From Monosporascus cannonballus (Eukaryota > Ascomycota > Sordariomycetes > Xylariales): DNA of 64,000 bases. The stretch lies in assembly GCA_004154925.1 (NCBI GenBank), contig QJNS01000109.1:124001-188000 (forward strand). Direction: 5' to 3'. Below the pieces are notes generated by a model, which did no database searches, was not told where the DNA came from, and worked only from the letters and a program-made list of their open reading frames with translations. Every line of letters begins with the position of its first letter. Positions within the stretch are counted from its first letter, which is position 1. The position numbers were made by a program, and so were the translations under genes. Positions 51,334-62,100 of this stretch are shown piece by piece.

Positions 51334-51732
51334 TATAACGCGTAAATAGTTTAACTAATTATTGAACTTAAATTGTAGGAATATATGTTAAAAAAATATT
51401 ATGCAATTTTAAATAATAAATATATGAATTAATTAGATTTCGTAATTTCAGAAATATTTTAAATAATAGTATCATAATTATAAACTAATATTATTTAAAT
51501 TATAAAATAATGAAAAAAAATAATTCTATGCTACGTTATTTTAATAATTAAACAACTTTTATTCGACTATCTGTCGATCGTGATAAAATCAACCGTATTC
51601 GACTATAAGTCGAACTTAATCGAACCTATTTTGTTAGACCGATTTATATCACGTAATCTTTAGCTAAGGTCGAAAACACGTAATATCTTGTCCCGACCGT
51701 CCCTCTAGTCCTTTAGCTAGCAGGTTATAACA
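51334..51732 (-). repeat. 5' LTR of F (about 399 bp)
   Basis: Starts TATAACGCGTAAATAG and ends CAGGTTATAACA. It retains two GTCGA-containing units near 51565-51620 that correspond to the 36-bp unit of the E LTR. Confidence 0.75.
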
Positions 51733-52350
51733 TTTTTTGAATTTCGAATAATTTAACTCATTTAGAGCATATTCGTTAATTACTCCGTTTTAAAAATTAT
51801 AACATTTCAAGAAATTCGATACCATAAATGAACATAATATTTAAACTGCGTTAAAAATAGTATATATCCACACTATACTAACTTTCGTACTAATATAAAA
51901 CTTAAAAACATCATAGTTTTTAAAAAGCTTTTTGTTAAATAAATACCTAAAAGACTTTTTAAAGAAATTAAAATTTACGAATTAAATAACTATAACTTCA
52001 AATATAATATAGAAAAAAACGAATTAAAATAGTTAATAATAAAACAATTAAACAATAATTTTCTTTAATAACAAAATAATAAATATACTATAAAAACGAT
52101 AACGAAACGGAGAATACCTTTAATAAAACGTATATAATAAATATATTAAAATATACTTAAGAAATAAATATGAAGCGGGCTTATAATTATAAAACCTTAA
52201 ATTATACATAAAATATATAATTAAAAAATCAATTTCATAAATTATATAACCTTCACCAAATCGTAAATAAAAAATAAAAATAACAACCCCTTCTTTTATA
52301 CACGTAAATACAACTGTCACTAAAAGGACAAAATACCGGGAGTACATAAA
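51733..52350. other. AT-rich spacer bordering the GC-normal island
   Basis: No assignable gene. A 75-codon hydrophobic minus-strand frame at 52120-52347 has RIP-like composition and no recognisable domain. Composition changes sharply at about 52350. Confidence 0.5.
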
Positions 52351-52440
52351 GTAACCTCTTTTCAGTAGGTGTCATGGAGCTGTATGTCTCTTACGTTCTG
52401 GGCAATATTCTGTTGTTGCACAAAGAAAGAAAGAATATAT

Positions 52441-52737
52441 CTATGAAGCGCGTAGCGCTTGCGTATATATAGCGAAACGGCGGCTTAAAACGGCCGCTTT
52501 GCTAGTGCCGTAACAGTAGGTGATCAAACTAAGCCAAGGCTTAGCTGTTTGATCGACTTTAGCTGGGTCTGACAGCCAGGAAGTAAGTGGAAACCAATGC
52601 TGGAAGTCATTATTGATAGATTGGCGAGTAAAAACGCACAGCTTGCGGAGATGCATGAGGGTGCGATCACTCACGACGACAAGGGTATCTAAGGCTGAGC
52701 TCATTGTTCGGGGCTTCTGGAGCAGTGCGCTTTTCAC
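52441..52737 (-). CDS. Short open frame of unknown function (98 codons)
   Basis: An open minus-strand frame of ordinary base composition lies downstream of the J-domain gene. I recognise no domain, signal peptide or clear membrane segment in its 98 residues. A second frame (52667-52879, 70 codons) overlaps its start, and neither is clearly better. Two imperfect hairpins lie in its 3' part (around 52455-52510, and GATCAAAC...GTTTGATC at 52522-52555), which argues as much for a non-coding or transposon-derived segment as for a gene. Confidence 0.2.
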   Translation of the reverse strand: MKSALLQKPRTMSSALDTLVVVSDRTLMHLRKLCVFTRQSINNDFQHWFPLTSWLSDPAKVDQTAKPWLSLITYCYGTSKAAVLSRRFAIYTQALRAS

Positions 52738-52879
52738 TTGACTTTGAGGCTATCGCAGTTAGAATTGACCATAATGCTATTGGTAGCAATGTAATAGCGG
52801 CGCCGCCTTTGCAATTGAAGCCATTGTAAGACTGTGCGTACCTTCGATGGGCCAATTCGAAAAATACCCAATTATGCAT

Positions 52880-53228
52880 ATGGGTGAGACATTTCGGAGG
52901 AACCCGGCACCATAGTAACGGCGCCCTGTTTGAACTAACCCCAATGCATATACTGACTCTTATTTACAATTACTTTCCCGTTATAAGCCAGTTAAAATTT
53001 ATGATTACAATATGGGATAAATTTTCTATTGAGTGCCTGGAGGCTTGTGAAGCGTAGCATGCCAGCCAACGCAAAGGGGGAAATAGGAGGGAGCTCTACG
53101 ATACATATCCAGCGGTTATACGGCTCTATCCTTATTTCTTTCTAGCGCTACTGCATATAAACCAAACCAAAGAAAGGCATCCTGTATATAGACCCCCTGA
53201 CTTATGAACCATTGTACCTGAAATTGAC
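52880..53228. other. 3' flank of the J-domain gene
   Basis: Roughly 350 bp with ordinary composition and no supported frame. It presumably holds the 3' untranslated region of the gene read from 54107. Confidence 0.4.
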
Positions 53229-54107
53229 TCAGTGGTGCGTATTCCAATGCGGACAGTAGGTTTCCTCTAGATCTAACCATCTATACAACATACCTTCCAG
53301 CAACTCAAGAAGAACTCGATCGTCGGGCGTTTGGTCTAGTCCCGTAACAACGTCCTCAAGTGAAGACTGTATCATCTCCATCCGAATCAACGATGTGTTG
53401 AGAGACAGGTAGCGATCCAAGAATCTGCCACGCTCCCTTGGCGACTTCGCAAATGGCTCTTTCAGGTCGTTGTTAAGGCGGTTTAGTACCGTTCCGTAGC
53501 AACCAGTAGCATCGATGACATCCTCGAAAAGCTCATGGACTTCACTACGGTGGATGGAGCGTGGCAGGTGGGCGTATCTCTTCAAGAGTCTGACAGTACG
53601 GGCTCGTACGGCACATAACTTACAGATTAGGACCTTCACCTCCCCATCAATCCTCTTGTGGTGATTGATCGCCCAAGGTGGTTGCTGGGGGGTGCGGTGA
53701 GATTGATTGTTGTGTCCCGGATAAGGGTTCGACGAGTAGTCGCGACGTTCTTCCCTTCTATTGCTCTGCTCTTGATGAGGGTACGACTGAGGGACCGGCC
53801 GCGAGCGCTCATTTGCGCTTCTGTGTGATCTCTGACTAGCATGCACTTTCCTTCTAGGGTCTTCTCCAGTTTTCTCCTCATATCTGTGGCCGTCGTACAC
53901 ACGCCGCTTTACAAGATCCGACAACACCTCGTAAGCCTCCCTGATTATCGCGAAGGTGGCATTGTTCTCTGGTGTGTCCCCTGCCTTATCAGGATGGTTC
54001 TCCAGTGCTAAGCGTCTGTACGACGCCTTGATTTCCTCAAGGGGAGCATCATTCCCTACGTCGAGGGCATTATAAAGGTCCCGCTTAGGAACGTTTTGCC
54101 CATGCAT
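53229..54107 (-). CDS. J-domain (DnaJ/Hsp40-type) protein, 292 aa
   Basis: An intact single-exon gene. Residues 9-73 form a J domain, with DLYNALDV at the start, YRRLALENHPDKAG containing the invariant HPD at 38-40, and AYEVLSD then YD near the end. J domains stimulate the ATPase of Hsp70, so a co-chaperone role in cytosol or nucleus is likely; no signal peptide or membrane segment is seen. Residues 75-150 are a basic, Ser/Gln/Arg-rich low-complexity linker. Residues 150-292 are predicted mostly helical with no family I recognise. The Gly/Phe and zinc-finger regions of class A/B DnaJ are absent, so it is a class C type. The start at 54107 has A at -3 and a TATA-like box just upstream. Base use is ordinary and free of RIP, unlike everything around it. 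Confidence 0.88.
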   Translation of the reverse strand: MHGQNVPKRDLYNALDVGNDAPLEEIKASYRRLALENHPDKAGDTPENNATFAIIREAYEVLSDLVKRRVYDGHRYEEKTGEDPRRKVHASQRSHRSANERSRPVPQSYPHQEQSNRREERRDYSSNPYPGHNNQSHRTPQQPPWAINHHKRIDGEVKVLICKLCAVRARTVRLLKRYAHLPRSIHRSEVHELFEDVIDATGCYGTVLNRLNNDLKEPFAKSPRERGRFLDRYLSLNTSLIRMEMIQSSLEDVVTGLDQTPDDRVLLELLEGMLYRWLDLEETYCPHWNTHH

Positions 54108-54128
54108 ACTGATGGGATAGTCTGGTTG

Positions 54129-54137
54129 TTATATAAG
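54129..54137 (-). promoter_or_regulatory. TATA-like box of the J-domain gene
   Basis: On the minus strand CTTATATAAC lies about 25-30 bp before the ATG at 54107. That implies a very short 5' leader, or a start site elsewhere. Confidence 0.4.
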
Positions 54138-54257
54138 ATGACGAAATGATTTTCTCGTAGTGACTGTAGTTATTTTTTTTTCCAATTCCTTTTTACCGTC
54201 GTTCGTCGAAGGTGTTTACCGGGTGTATAAGTATATGCCACTAACAATCTCTGTGTT

Positions 54258-54497
54258 TCAATTATCCGTCAAACAGTTGCATTGTTTACTAGATGAAATC
54301 GGGACAACAGTGAACCACACAATTGTTCCCTGTCCCTCTTTGTCCCTCTCCTCAACTGCTTTCATCAAGCGCATTGTTTCTTTGTCGGAATGGAGGACAG
54401 TGCTGATTGTCTCTTTGAGTCATTGGGTGAGAGCTTCCCACTCGATCATAGTCGGTAAAGGTCTATTTTCATTGAGTGCACCGGATACTGACGACAT
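54258..54497 (-). pseudogene. Possible small broken gene upstream of the J-domain gene
   Basis: A minus-strand frame begins with ATG at 54497 (MSSVSGALNENRPLPTMIEW). It is stopped by a single TGA at 54420-54422, then continues as KETISTVLHSDKETMRLMKA and EERDKEG to a TGA at 54258-54260. The text is amphipathic and protein-like, and a CGA-to-TGA change would explain the internal stop. No family recognised. The opposite-strand 115-codon open frame at 54160-54507 reads as low-complexity Ser/Leu/Val and is probably its shadow. It could equally be an exon with an intron, or chance. Confidence 0.3.
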
Positions 54498-54507
54498 CGC
54501 CAGTTAA

Positions 54508-55061
54508 GGCCGAGCTTTTAACTTGACGAAGGTGCTGACCACAGGAGGCTGTATCTTAGGACTTCCCACCAACAACGGACGCTCGACACCTGTCAAAAAT
54601 AGGTATACCCATTTGAATCCCAAATAGGCGACCAGCCTCGAAGCCTTGGAGGGCTACTAAACCAGATTCATCCACAGAGGTGTGGGTCATGATACCCCTA
54701 TCCCATCCTTATTCCATCCAGCAATTCCGGCCTGCTCAGGACTAATGTAAGCGGCATCTTGGGACCTTCGGTCGAGTAGACCACCTTTGGTCACAATTTA
54801 TCACTTGGCACAGTTAAGCTAATTGGAAAATAAATTTCAGATTTTTCAAATAGCTACTAAATCTACCAATCCAGAACAGTGAATAAAAGATAGTAATACT
54901 AATTAAAGTATATACATTAATTTCCTAAATTTTTAATTTTCAAGCTTATATTATAACATTGTTATTTATATTACCTTTTAGTTTGTTTTACTTAATTTAA
55001 TATTTTATCACTTGATTTTCTATGCAATAAACAGTATTTTAAACCTTACGATTTTGTTTAA
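54508..55061. other. Spacer between pseudogene and pogo element
   Basis: Ordinary composition to about 54800, then A+T-rich. No frame, repeat or RNA gene could be supported. Confidence 0.45.
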
Positions 55062-55063
55062 TA

Positions 55064-55106
55064 AGTCAGACACCCAGGTCACGCGCCACCCCCCTCACGC
55101 TCCACC
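55064..55106. repeat. Left 43-bp terminal inverted repeat of pogo element
   Basis: Identical, as reverse complement, to 56952-56994. It is rich in C runs and CA dinucleotides that RIP would normally attack, yet is intact. Confidence 0.93.
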
Positions 55107-55223
55107 CCCAATTTGAAGCTATCGCCAAACCATCTATATACTTCAAAAATCAATAACTTAATAACCAATTAAACAACCTATATCTGGTTTTAACGAAATC
55201 GCATTACTATATAATCAGGATCA

Positions 55224-56829
55224 TCAGTATAATATTCGCTTTCTTCCTTTTCTCCGTCTTGGGCTTCGTTTTGCGGAATAATAACGGAAGGTCCTTACGC
55301 ATTACTCTTTAGCCTGGCCTTTATTTGCCTAATGTTCTTTAGCCGTACGAATTCTTAATTAGGGTTAGCTTCCACCTTCCTTAGCTTTTTCGGACGTACC
55401 TTTTTAAGGGCTGAAATTAATTAACTGTTATGATTTTCGAAAGCGGTTAATTCGTTATTAAATACGTTAAGTACTTTACGCATTTTGCGGAACAGCAACC
55501 GAACGGTAAGTTTCCCGAAAACTGGGTCGACCTTAATTAAGGCTATTTCCAGGTTCTTTAGGTCCTTTAAAAATTTAGATGAATTAAAACTTATTGGAAC
55601 GATTGGCTCGAAAAAATCAAGATATTATAAGATAATAAATAATTTAATAACCAATTTATTTTCCGGCCCCTCGTTTTTTTCACATGTGGGTTTTTCAAAG
55701 CCCTATTCCGATTAACAGGCCATATACCCGAAGCCCTAAAGCCTGTTTTAATGTATCGTAAAACCTTTATAACCTTATTCCAGGCTTTGGCGAGCGCCTA
55801 CAAGAAGTCCGTTTTGTCTGTTGCCTCCGAAACCTTCCCGTAATAGCGCTCCCGGAACCAATAACGGTACCTGCGCTTCAGGACGGAAAAGATACCCACA
55901 TCAAGCAGCTGCTATACGTACGATAAATGTAAGGGCAAGAAAACGATATAAATCCTATTAATTAGATAAGTTTACATAAATTTTTTAATAATATGGCTGT
56001 TATAACCGTCTATAATAAGAAACTTCCATTTCTGGGGGTTAACAAACTTAATATAAGAGATAAACACCTTTTGCAACCATTTTAACCTAATATCGGTATT
56101 AATCCAATTATTAAAATATCGTAAAATACAAATTTTCATATGGTTAATCCTCCGTATCGGAAAACTATTGTTATTATATATTAACGCCGCTAAATATGAT
56201 TAACGGAAAAAAGTTCGCCCGTTTACGTTAATATAAGCTATAACCGATATTTACGTATACTTAAAGGTATCTTTTAAAAGGACGAACTTTTTAAAAACTT
56301 TACCGAAAACGAAAAAATTCTTTCTTATACCTTTTATTATCCCGAACTTATCGGCGTTATATCTATTACGGAAATATATTTTCCGTATTTCCCGTAAGGA
56401 TAAGCGGTCGAATAATACGTTATAAATAACCTCCGTAACCCCATTTAAGCGTTAATAATTAATAGCCCAACCCTTAAAAATCTTAATTTCGTAAAAACGT
56501 TAAAGGAATTATATTACCCATTTCCTTTTTAGGCGTTCCGTACTGCCGGACTTAAAAAGGAAACGTTACGCGTACGTACGGAATCGAGCATACGGAGGAG
56601 CGTACCTAAGCTGGCCTTAGATTACGATCCATTTAGCCAATTTATCTTTAAGGACCTTAAATACCTTTACAAAATTTTCGTTATATTCCTCCCGGGTTTA
56701 TATACCTTGGATTCTGCGGGTAAAATAAGTGCGTTCGACCTAATATAACTTAAAGGCCGCCCGAATGGACCTCCTATTTGCGACCTCGTCAATCGCCTTC
56801 GCAGCACGCAATTGAGCGGCAAGTCCCAT
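55224..56829 (-). pseudogene. Decayed pogo/Fot1 transposase
   Basis: Reading starts at MGLAAQLRAAKAIDEVANRR (56829), the helix-turn-helix DNA-binding start of pogo-type proteins. The DDE core is readable: first Asp in RYNADKFGI near 56350, second in FLIIDGYNSH near 56010, third in LLDVGIFSVLKRR near 55905. The last two are separated by 35 residues (DD35D, as in Fot1). The C-terminal part (TGFRASGIWPVNR near 55710) is also typical, followed by a basic tail. Several TAG/TAA stops at Gln or Trp positions and at least one frameshift inactivate it. All three catalytic Asp codons survive. Confidence 0.9.
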
Positions 56830-56951
56830 ATCGTTAGAATCGGCTGATTCTGGAGATCAAAAAGGTATGTTTTGTTTTCCAAGAAGACGTTGTTTGACGG
56901 AGATATATATAGCTGAAGTTAGGGTCAGTGCGTTGGGTGTCTCGAAAATTC

Positions 56952-56994
56952 GGTGGAGCGTGAGGGGGGTGGCGCGTGACCTGGGTGTCTGACT
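56952..56994. repeat. Right 43-bp terminal inverted repeat of pogo element
   Basis: Ends GGGTGTCTGACT, followed by the TA duplication. Pairs with 55064-55106. Confidence 0.93.
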
Positions 56995-56996
56995 TA

Positions 56997-57600
56997 GTTG
57001 GTTAACTGTATTAACCGCCTTATCAACATAAACCGTACGCTTAGTCAATAATGAGTTAACTAACCCAGCCGTTATAACTGAGACCGATTTGAATATCGTT
57101 CAGCTTATATAACTCCCAAAAAGGTGCAGCTTAAAACAGCCAAACCTATTCCGTTTTGTCAAATGCGCGGGAATGTCTGCGGCACGATATCTCTACGCCT
57201 CTGTCCCTAGAATGGTCTTGCTGGGATAGTATTTTCACAGGGACCGACGATATACATACAGTACCGGCGATTTCAAGCATGGATGTTCTTTTGTTGCCAG
57301 GTTTGATTCCTACCGTAGTGAAAGATAATGAATAGATGGAGATATAGAAGAACAGAGCCGCATCTCGCATTGGTGTTATGCAGGATGTCAACCACCGGAT
57401 GCCATTCTTGCAGGTGCTGGTGGAGAACTGGAGGGAGCCCCCTACGGGCTATAATTAAGTGTGATACCCAACCTATGTTCTATAATCTAGACTACGGCCC
57501 TAGACTGTATTAATGTCGCAAGATTAATACTGCAAGATTAAGCCTTAGCTGCAACTTGCGCAGATGAAGATGTTGCTTACACTATCTGTCCCTCCTTTTC
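56997..57600. other. GC-normal segment without supported gene
   Basis: About 600 bp of ordinary composition. Overlapping frames of 81 codons (minus, 57146-57391) and 61 codons (plus, 57328-57513) exist, but neither shows a domain or clear coding character. Confidence 0.45.
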
Positions 57601-57719
57601 AGGCCCTATTATGGAGGTTGTGGCTGCGCCTACGGCGCAGCTGTGGCTAAGGCTTTGTACCTTAGGTACCTATCTATAAAAAGGACCCATAAAAACATTA
57701 AACCTCTGAAATAAGGCCT
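57601..57719. mobile_element. MITE-like element, copy 2
   Basis: Starts AGGCCCTATTATGGAGGTT and ends AAACCTCTGAAATAAGGCCT. It carries the palindrome GCTGCGCCTACGGCGCAGC at 57622-57640. It is less mutated than copy 1 at 36716-36838, which is in the opposite orientation. Confidence 0.65.
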
Positions 57720-57831
57720 AATAGCAAGTTATGAATTTTTGACATCGTTTTAATGTTATGACCCAACATCCTTGGCGCATCCAGAAACAGTCAAGACAAA
57801 TGAAGCACTAGGAGAAAGGTTACGTGATAGG

Positions 57832-58003
57832 ATTATTGGGATCTTGCGAGATTTACGAGAGATAAAATTATTAGGATCTTGCGATATTTACGAAAATCGG
57901 AATTATTGGAATCTTGCGAAATTTACGAAAAATAAAATTATTAGGATTTTGCGGAATTTACGAAAGTTGGAATTATTAGGATTTTGCAAAATTATAATAA
58001 TCT
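57832..58003 (+). repeat. Tandem repeat, five units of 35 bp
   Basis: Units begin at 57832, 57867, 57902, 57937 and 57972. Each starts ATTATT followed by GGGATCTTGCGA or similar and ends near ATTTACGAGAG; the last unit is partial. RIP increases from the first to the last. It probably lies in the 5' LTR of element B. Confidence 0.92.
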
Positions 58004-58288
58004 AACAGAAATTAGGTAATAATTATTAAATATATATATGTTTATTAATTTTATAATTTAAATAATTTTAATTTATAATATTTAATAATATTAATTATTT
58101 ATAATAATTAAATATTAAAAAATATAATACGTTATTATATTTATTATTTAGATTTTTACGATATTTTTATTAATGTAAACCTGTCGACTTAAGGTTTAAT
58201 AATTGATTAATTCTTATAATTCGTTATACGTTATAACCTTTTGTTTAATAATACCGTTAAATTCTAAACAATATTTAACATTGTCAAA

Positions 58289-59160
58289 ATGTTAACTAAC
58301 GCTTAGAAAATCTTTATTTAGCAGCTTTAGGCTCGAATTCGGAAATTGAAAAAAAAAGTTTAATAACTTAGGGTTATGCCACCTGCCTAACTCTTTTTCG
58401 CCCGTATAAAGCTTAAAAAGCCAGAACCTTACGATAAAAAAGGCAATTTTTAAATCTTTTTAATTTAGGCGCGAATTTATCTTTGTTTTTTAAACCTTAA
58501 TAATTTAGCAGATATGGTTTTAGTAATAAAAGCGTATTTAACAGGAAATGCGGTTAATTAATTTAAGCCCATTATAAAAATTTTTTGGAAATAAAAAAAA
58601 TAAATAAGAAAAACTTTATTAACGAAATCTTTTTAATTTATACCAATTTCGAAAACAAAGTATATAATAATTTCGGTAATCCGGATAAAAAACGATTAAC
58701 GGCCTAATAATTCCTGTAACTCCGATAAAAAAATCTATATTCAAGTACGCCGTAACCTTTAAAAGTTTGGCGGCTAAGGCCGAATAGGAAAATGATAAAA
58801 CTGATATCCTTATCGACATATTTTATAAAAAGCTAAAAAATAATATAAAAAATAAGATTATTCGGATTAAATTATTAATTGGCCTAAACCGGTATATTAT
58901 AAAAGTAATTAAGATTAATAATCGGCAGTTTAAAAAACAATAAAAAAAAAGGATAAAACACCTTACGTTCGGAATACAAATCTAATTAAAGGAAAAAACG
59001 AAACGCACCCCTTACTTCTTACGGAACGGCGCTAGGACCTATAGAACTCGGCATTACCTACCGATAAGATTAAAGCCAGATTAAATGCTTTAATTATGGC
59101 AAAATGGGATATAAGGTTTATAAATACAAGAAACCCAAAAAACTATAATAAAATAACTAT
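58289..59160 (+). pseudogene. gag: Decayed gag of B
   Basis: The frame starts MLTNA at 58289. All early stops fit Gln codons. It continues through a helical stretch (ARIRKLKKKV) to KPEPYDKKGNF near 58420, the typical start of the gypsy capsid (Retrotrans_gag). TGNAVN, then FKPII and EIFLIYTNFENKV, near 58540-58660 match the rest of that domain. A zinc knuckle CFNYGKMGYKVYKY is at about 59086-59130, with His and two Cys now Tyr. It lies in another frame than the capsid, so an indel occurred. Confidence 0.88.
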
Positions 59161-62100
59161 ACCCCTATACCGGAAGGATAATTTAGGAATAATTAAGGAA
59201 ACGATAATAAAGTTATTAACATAATTTAAGCTAAGTATATATCAGGCCCATAACAAAAGGTCCAATAAGGATTATTACGATAAGAAATCCGACGAAAAAT
59301 GCGAAAAGCCAAAAAGTTAGCTTAATAAGTAATGCGAACATAACAAAAGGCATTATAAAGATAATTATACGAATACCAAAATTAGACAGAAAAAATCTGT
59401 GCCGAAATCCCTGATCGATACGGCAAAATGTATGCCATACATTATCGACGACGAAAATATTCCGATTAAGAAAAATAAAAATAATATATCCATATACGAA
59501 TTACCCGTATATATTACGAAGGATTTAATTTTTTAAACCGTACCGGGTATGACAAAAATAATAAATAATAATATCGATAGTTTCGAATTATAACCCCAAA
59601 AAATATTTAATAATTGGCCGAAATAAAAAGTTGGCCTAAAGGAAAGTAATGCTTACAGGAAAACCACTTTTATTATTATAAATAATATAATTACTAAACG
59701 GAAAAGGAGTTAATTTAGCGTACAGTAAAAAAACATTATTAGAAAGTTATTACGGATTTTTATTTCGAATTGGCATTTACGGTAAATCCTTATAAAAAAG
59801 GGTTATTAAGGAAGAAATACGTTAATTTACAGAAAATTTTTAGAATAATACCCAGAATAACGTATAATGGGATATAATCGTAAACATAAAAAAACAATAT
59901 ATTCGATAGAGAAAGGAATTGCAGCAAAACCAAAAGCAGTTGATATAACTTAAAGGAATAATTTGCAGGAAATAGCAATAAATATAACAGCTTAACGCGT
60001 TAAACAAAAAAATATAAGCAAGGTTTGACAAATTCGAACAGAAATTAAAAGAAAAAAATTACTTATAAAAAAGCTACAAAATAACGAAACTTAGAGGAAT
60101 TAAAAGAATTTTTAAAAAAGGCTTTAAACGCGACGATAAAAAACGTTAATAACTTTATTATTTTGGAAATACAAATTAGAACGTATTAATATATTATAAT
60201 AGTAAATTACGGAGTTCTAGGCGGAAATTATATTATACCGGATATAATTAATAAGTTTAAATTATTATAAAGATATAAATTAAAACTTTATATAACGATA
60301 AATGCCGAAAGTTAGGAATTCGTTTACGATAATGGAAATATTATACGCGAAATTAATTACTTTAAGATTTTTATCAAAAAACGATATTAAATAATTAATT
60401 TCGATATTGTTTTATTTAGGAATTATAATATAATCTTAGGATTATTATGGATACGCTAATATAGAATCTTGATTAATAACGAGATTAGCCGGATAGGATT
60501 TACCTTATACTTTATTAGCAAATAAAAAAAGAAAAAATTAAAATCTTAATATTGGATGGATAATGGCCATAAATGCGGGCATAAGGATACGACAAATACC
60601 TTATTATCTAAAAAAATAAAATATAAGAAAGAAAACAGATATTAAAACGAAATTAAAGTAATTAAATAACGATTTAGAATAACAAAAATAACAGCCTAAG
60701 GAATTAGGAAATTTAATTAATATGTTACCATAATATTATAAATACAAACAGCTTTTTAAAAAAGAACTTAATACGAAATTATTAAAATATAGCAAATGAA
60801 ATTATAAGATAATTTTTAAGGAAAAATTTTCGATAAAGTCTTACCTTATTTATAACCATAGTAAAAATAAATTAAGTATGTTTAAAAAATACCCGGAAAA
60901 TTAACTATAAAAAAATAAATTCGATTTTCGAAATTATTAATAAAATATTTAATATTTTTTATACTTAAGAAAAAAAATTGCAATTTGTAATTAATTATTA
61001 ACAATTAAACGATATTATAATTAAGGATTAAATATTATGACCTTTAATTACGGAAATAAAAAATTGATTTTACGGAGCCAAATAATTTATAATATTCGAT
61101 CTTAAAAATAAATATAATTTTATTAAGATTAAAACAAAATACGAATAAAAAATATCCTTTAAGATAAAATGCGAATTATTTAAGTATTTAATTATATTAA
61201 TAGAACTTACGAACGTACCAGTAATTTTTTAGTAAATGGTTAATTACGTATTACGAAAATACCTCGATATATTCGTCGTTTGCTATCTCGACGATATTTT
61301 CATCTTTTCGGAAATAAAAAAAAATATATGCGAGATACGTTTATAAAGTCTTTTAACCTTTATAAAACGTAAGGTTATTTATTAACGTAAAAAAAAGTTA
61401 GTTCCATATATAGAAAGTGGAATATTTGGAATATATTATCACCCCAGAACATATTAAAATAAACTTTAAGAAAATCGTTGCAATCATAGAATGGCAGACG
61501 CCAACGATAATTAAGGAGGTATAGGTATTCCTTGGATTCGCCAATTATTACAAAAAGTTTATTCGAAACTTTAATAAAATAATTATACCCCTAACGAATT
61601 TTACCAAAAAAAAAGCAATTTAAATGGACGCTAAATACGGAAAAAGTATTTTAAATTATTAGGAATGCGATTACCAATAAACCAATATTAATTATGTACG
61701 ATTTAAACCGCTTTGTTAAATTAAAAACCGATATTTCGGATTATGCGTTAAACGTAATAATCGAATAACGAAATAATTAAGGCAAATTGTACCCTATTGT
61801 ATTTTTTTCGTATAAGTTAAAAAAAGCCGAATTTAATTACGGTATTCTAAATAAGAAATTTATGGCCATTATTATGGCATTTCGGGAATTTAGGTACTTT
61901 TTAAAAGGAAATTTGCACCAGGTTAAGGTTTATACGGATCATTAAAACCTTACCCGATTTACTACGACCAGGAAGCTTATAGGACGATAATTAAAATACG
62001 CAAAAAAATTGGCGAATTTCGATTTCGTTATTATTTACAAACAAGGATTAAAAAACGGCAAAATAAACGCTTTAAGCAGGCGACCAAACCTTAAAAAGAA

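Larger units (their letters stand above)
37040..51732 (-). mobile_element. Ty3/gypsy element F (E-like), carrying two nested insertions
   Basis: The left LTR starts TATAACGGCTAGG at 37040 and is split into 37040-37125, 38522-38737 and 45625-45698 by a Tc1-like element and by element C. The summed 376 bp compares with about 399 bp for the right LTR at 51334-51732. The internal part (45699-51333) aligns in order with element E, including the accessory frame next to the 3' LTR. No matching 5-bp flanks were found (AGTAG against TTTTT), so the ends may derive from a recombination or one end may have been altered. Confidence 0.75.
55064..56994 (-). mobile_element. Fot1/pogo-like DNA transposon
   Basis: A 1,931-bp element bounded by TA duplications (55062-55063 and 56995-56996), with perfect 43-bp terminal inverted repeats that begin AGTCAGACACCC. 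Length, TA target and the AGTC...CACCC start match fungal Fot1/pogo elements, whose size is about 1.9 kb. A decayed transposase is read on the minus strand. The repeats are unmutated while the interior shows RIP-type stops. Confidence 0.94.

Noticed and set aside
53636..53902. 88-codon minus-strand frame
   Set aside because: It overlaps the J-domain gene in another frame, within its low-complexity linker.
54160..54507. 115-codon plus-strand frame
   Set aside because: Ser/Leu/Val-rich and without a domain; the opposite strand reads more like protein. Not convincing as a secreted effector.
55485..55715. 76-codon plus-strand frame in the pogo element
   Set aside because: It is antisense to the transposase C-terminal part.
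57622..57640. GC-rich palindrome as a possible terminator or tRNA-like fold
   Set aside because: The palindrome is shared with the copy at 36716-36838 and belongs to a small repeated element, so it is not a site of its own.
59790..60031. Two open minus-strand frames
   Set aside because: They are shadows of element B pol on the plus strand.
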